A stretch of DNA of 64,000 nt from Flavobacterium ardleyense. Its GTDB lineage: Bacteria; Bacteroidota; Bacteroidia; Flavobacteriales; Flavobacteriaceae. The notes beneath the pieces were generated by a model, which saw nothing but the letters and a program-made list of their open reading frames with translations, was not told the DNA's origin and did not search any database. Below, piece by piece: positions 62,282 to 64,000 of the stretch. A program made the translations under genes and the position numbers. Numbering within the stretch: the first letter of the stretch is position 1; the number at the start of each line of letters is the position of its first letter. The DNA is taken from positions 868,001 to 932,000 of the forward strand of contig NZ_CP137891.1 of NCBI RefSeq assembly GCF_033547075.1, read 5' to 3'.

Positions 62282-62304
62282 TAGGGGTATTATATAACGC
62301 TGGA

Positions 62305-62910
62305 TTATTTTGCAGCAGCATATCTTTTAGAAACTTCGTCCCAATTTACTACATTAAAAAATGCTTGTATATAATCTGGCCTTCTGTTTTGATAGTGTAA
62401 GTAGTAAGCATGCTCCCAAACATCCATTCCTAAGATTGGAGTTCCTTTGCAATCCATTCCTGGCATTAGAGGATTGTCTTGATTAGGAGTTCCGCAAACA
62501 GAAAGTTTTCCTCCGTTAACGCATAGCCAAGCCCATCCGCTTCCAAATTGTGTCGCACCCGCTGCAGAAAATTTCTTTTTGAATTCTTCAAATGAGCCAA
62601 ATTCTGAATCGATGGCTGATTTCAATTCTCCCGTTGGCTCTCCGCCACCATTTGGTGACATGATTTCCCAAAAAAGATTGTGATTATAAAAACCACCACC
62701 ATTGTTGCGGACTGCTTTATTATTCATGTCTAAGTTGGAAAGGATATCCTCGATAGATTTTCCTTCTAGATCTGTACCTTCAATGGCCGCATTGAGGTTG
62801 TTTGTATATGCTGCATGGTGCTTAGAGTGGTGGATTTCCATTGTTTTAGCATCAATATTCGGCTCTAGAGCATCGTATGCGTACGGTAATTGTGGTAATT
62901 CAAATGCCAT
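62305..62910 (-). CDS. Superoxide dismutase (Fe/Mn family)
   Basis: Detoxifies superoxide to peroxide and oxygen. The 201 residues have the four metal ligands: His27 ([12 protein letters not shown]), His77 ([12 protein letters not shown]), Asp163 and His167 ([20 protein letters not shown]). Gln144 in TPNQDNP is the position typical of manganese enzymes, but Bacteroidetes enzymes are often able to use either metal, so Fe or Mn is left open. No signal peptide, so cytoplasmic. It is monocistronic with its own terminator and convergent with purF. Confidence 0.96.
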   Translation of the reverse strand: MAFELPQLPYAYDALEPNIDAKTMEIHHSKHHAAYTNNLNAAIEGTDLEGKSIEDILSNLDMNNKAVRNNGGGFYNHNLFWEIMSPNGGGEPTGELKSAIDSEFGSFEEFKKKFSAAGATQFGSGWAWLCVNGGKLSVCGTPNQDNPLMPGMDCKGTPILGMDVWEHAYYLHYQNRRPDYIQAFFNVVNWDEVSKRYAAAK

Positions 62911-63118
62911 AATATGTTTTTTTAATAGTTATAAAATATTTTATTCAAATTTAAACATTTAACTTTGGAAAGAGAAGCTATAATAGTTATTGTTTTACCA
63001 AAATTGATGTTTTATATGCATTATTCTTGCAAATAATAGCTATATCAAATTATTCTATAGTCACTTCAGTTTTGGTGTTTTACCTTCTATCAAATTATCT
63101 TAAACCCATTATTGCATT

Positions 63119-64000
63119 ATGCAAAGACCTTCATTTTCAATATATGATGCTTCGGCTGGCTCTGGAAAGACGTACACATTAGTTAAAGAATATCTCAAAA
63201 TTCTTTTCTCATCTAATAAGAATGACGCTTACAAAAATATCCTTGCAATTACATTTACAAACAAAGCTGTTCACGAGATGAAGAGCAGAATTGTTAGCAG
63301 TCTTTCTGATTTGGCTAAAGAGGAGGTCGGGCCAAAGACAAGGTCTATAATGAATGACTTGATGTGTGATGTAGGTATGACGGAACAAGAAGTTCGCGAA
63401 AAAGCAAGAGCCATTATCAAGCATATTATTCATAATTATGCTGCCTTTGATATTTCGACTATTGATAAATTTACTCATAAAGTAATTCGAACTTTTGCGT
63501 TGGATCTTGACCTGCCTGTAAATTTTGAAGTTTCGCTAGACACAAGCGGCTTGCTTACCGAAGCGGTAGATGCATTGATTGCCCAAGCAGGAGAAGATCC
63601 GGAACTTACGAGATTGTTGGTCGATTTTACCATGGAAAAAACTGACGATGATAAAAGTTGGGATGTTTCTCAAGAAATTTTTAATACTGGGAGGCTTTTG
63701 TTAAATGAAACTGATCGGAAGGAGATTTTGAATTTTGATCATGTATCGCTCTCTGATTTTTCTATAATTAAAAAAAATCTTCAGTTAGAGGTTAAGGAAA
63801 TCAATGAGTATTGCTCAAAATCTGCCTCGACATTATTAAAGTTAATAGATGACAAAGGGATTGATAGAGCATCTTTTTCAGGTCAATTTTTTATAAAACA
63901 TTGTGGATATATTGAAACGGATACGTTAAAATCAACTCATAAAAGATTTTACGAGCCGATTGATATTAAAGTACTAAAAAATTCTAAAGATACTGATGCG
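63119..64000 (+). CDS. AddA/RecB-like UvrD-family helicase-nuclease (3' end outside window)
   Basis: The first 294 residues of a large helicase, open to the window edge. MQRPSFSIYDASAGSGKTYT has the Walker A motif ASAGSGKT. The next UvrD-family motif follows: NILAITFTNKAVHEMKSRIV (motif Ia). AFDISTIDKFTHKVIRTFAL is motif Ic (the TIDKFxxxxIR form seen in Bacteroidetes AddA/RecB-like proteins). Such enzymes process double-strand breaks and usually end in a nuclease domain, which would lie beyond the window. The start ATG at 63119 is about 210 bases from the divergent sod gene. In flavobacteria the partner AddB-like gene is commonly adjacent. Confidence 0.88.
   Translation, partial: MQRPSFSIYDASAGSGKTYTLVKEYLKILFSSNKNDAYKNILAITFTNKAVHEMKSRIVSSLSDLAKEEVGPKTRSIMNDLMCDVGMTEQEVREKARAIIKHIIHNYAAFDISTIDKFTHKVIRTFALDLDLPVNFEVSLDTSGLLTEAVDALIAQAGEDPELTRLLVDFTMEKTDDDKSWDVSQEIFNTGRLLLNETDRKEILNFDHVSLSDFSIIKKNLQLEVKEINEYCSKSASTLLKLIDDKGIDRASFSGQFFIKHCGYIETDTLKSTHKRFYEPIDIKVLKNSKDTDA

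Overview
The window comes from the chromosome of an AT-rich member of the Bacteroidetes, most probably a Flavobacterium-like member of the Flavobacteriaceae. The evidence is: proteins with type IX secretion (T9SS) C-terminal sorting domains, a PorZ-like propeller protein, an IPExxxVDY-family protein, a long Bacteroidetes-type PurF, a single-subunit FMN glutamate-synthase-like protein, Bacteroidetes Rhs cores, promoters of the TTG-N17-23-TAnnTTTG type, and several dispersed intergenic repeat families typical of flavobacteria.

Layout. Bases 1-13.9 kb are housekeeping: a PorZ-like protein, recO, ileS (carrying an in-frame repeat insertion), a DksA-like protein, lspA, 5-formyl-THF cyclo-ligase, a small membrane protein, a T9SS-exported GEVED protein, uvrC and a patatin/outer-membrane-barrel protein. 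Bases 13.9-21.1 kb are accessory: broken Rhs cores, three toxin or toxin-like C-termini each followed by a candidate immunity gene (two membrane proteins and one DUF4265 protein), a decayed XRE regulator, a zinc-finger-less Fpg/Nei-type glycosylase and a dead RelE/YoeB-type toxin-antitoxin pair. Bases 21.4-31 kb hold an NSS transporter with a MetS-like small subunit, aromatic amino acid breakdown genes (hmgA, hppD, kynA), a candidate small RNA, a DUF3108 protein, an M23 peptidase lipoprotein and pgi. Bases 31-46.9 kb hold a TonB-dependent receptor, a small membrane protein, two tandem RlpA proteins, an FMN glutamate-synthase-like protein, a MarR-type regulator with a complete RND efflux operon, a CYTH protein and dinB. 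Bases 46.9-52.6 kb are a second accessory, repeat-rich stretch with an IS3-family element, two small lipoproteins, a T9SS gene remnant and a HigBA-like pair. Bases 52.6-64 kb return to core genes: a BI-1 protein, pyk, IPExxxVDY, rnc, fabF and acpP on the minus strand; purN, rnhA, a PfkB kinase and purF on the plus strand; then sod and the start of an AddA/RecB-like helicase.

Working together: acpP-fabF feeds fatty acid synthesis; purN and purF belong to purine synthesis; hppD and hmgA are consecutive steps of tyrosine breakdown, with the NSS transporter a plausible uptake partner; mexA/mexB/oprM-like genes form one tripartite pump under a MarR-type regulator.

The most unusual material is not coding. 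At least nine copies or part-copies of one intergenic element share conserved outer arms, while their central stems differ in sequence yet remain self-complementary. A second family forms a 320-base-period repeat near 38 kb and recurs near 50-52 kb. A third small hairpin clusters around the Rhs region and shows a compensatory base change. A fourth repeat type has entered ileS in frame. All alignments here were done by eye.
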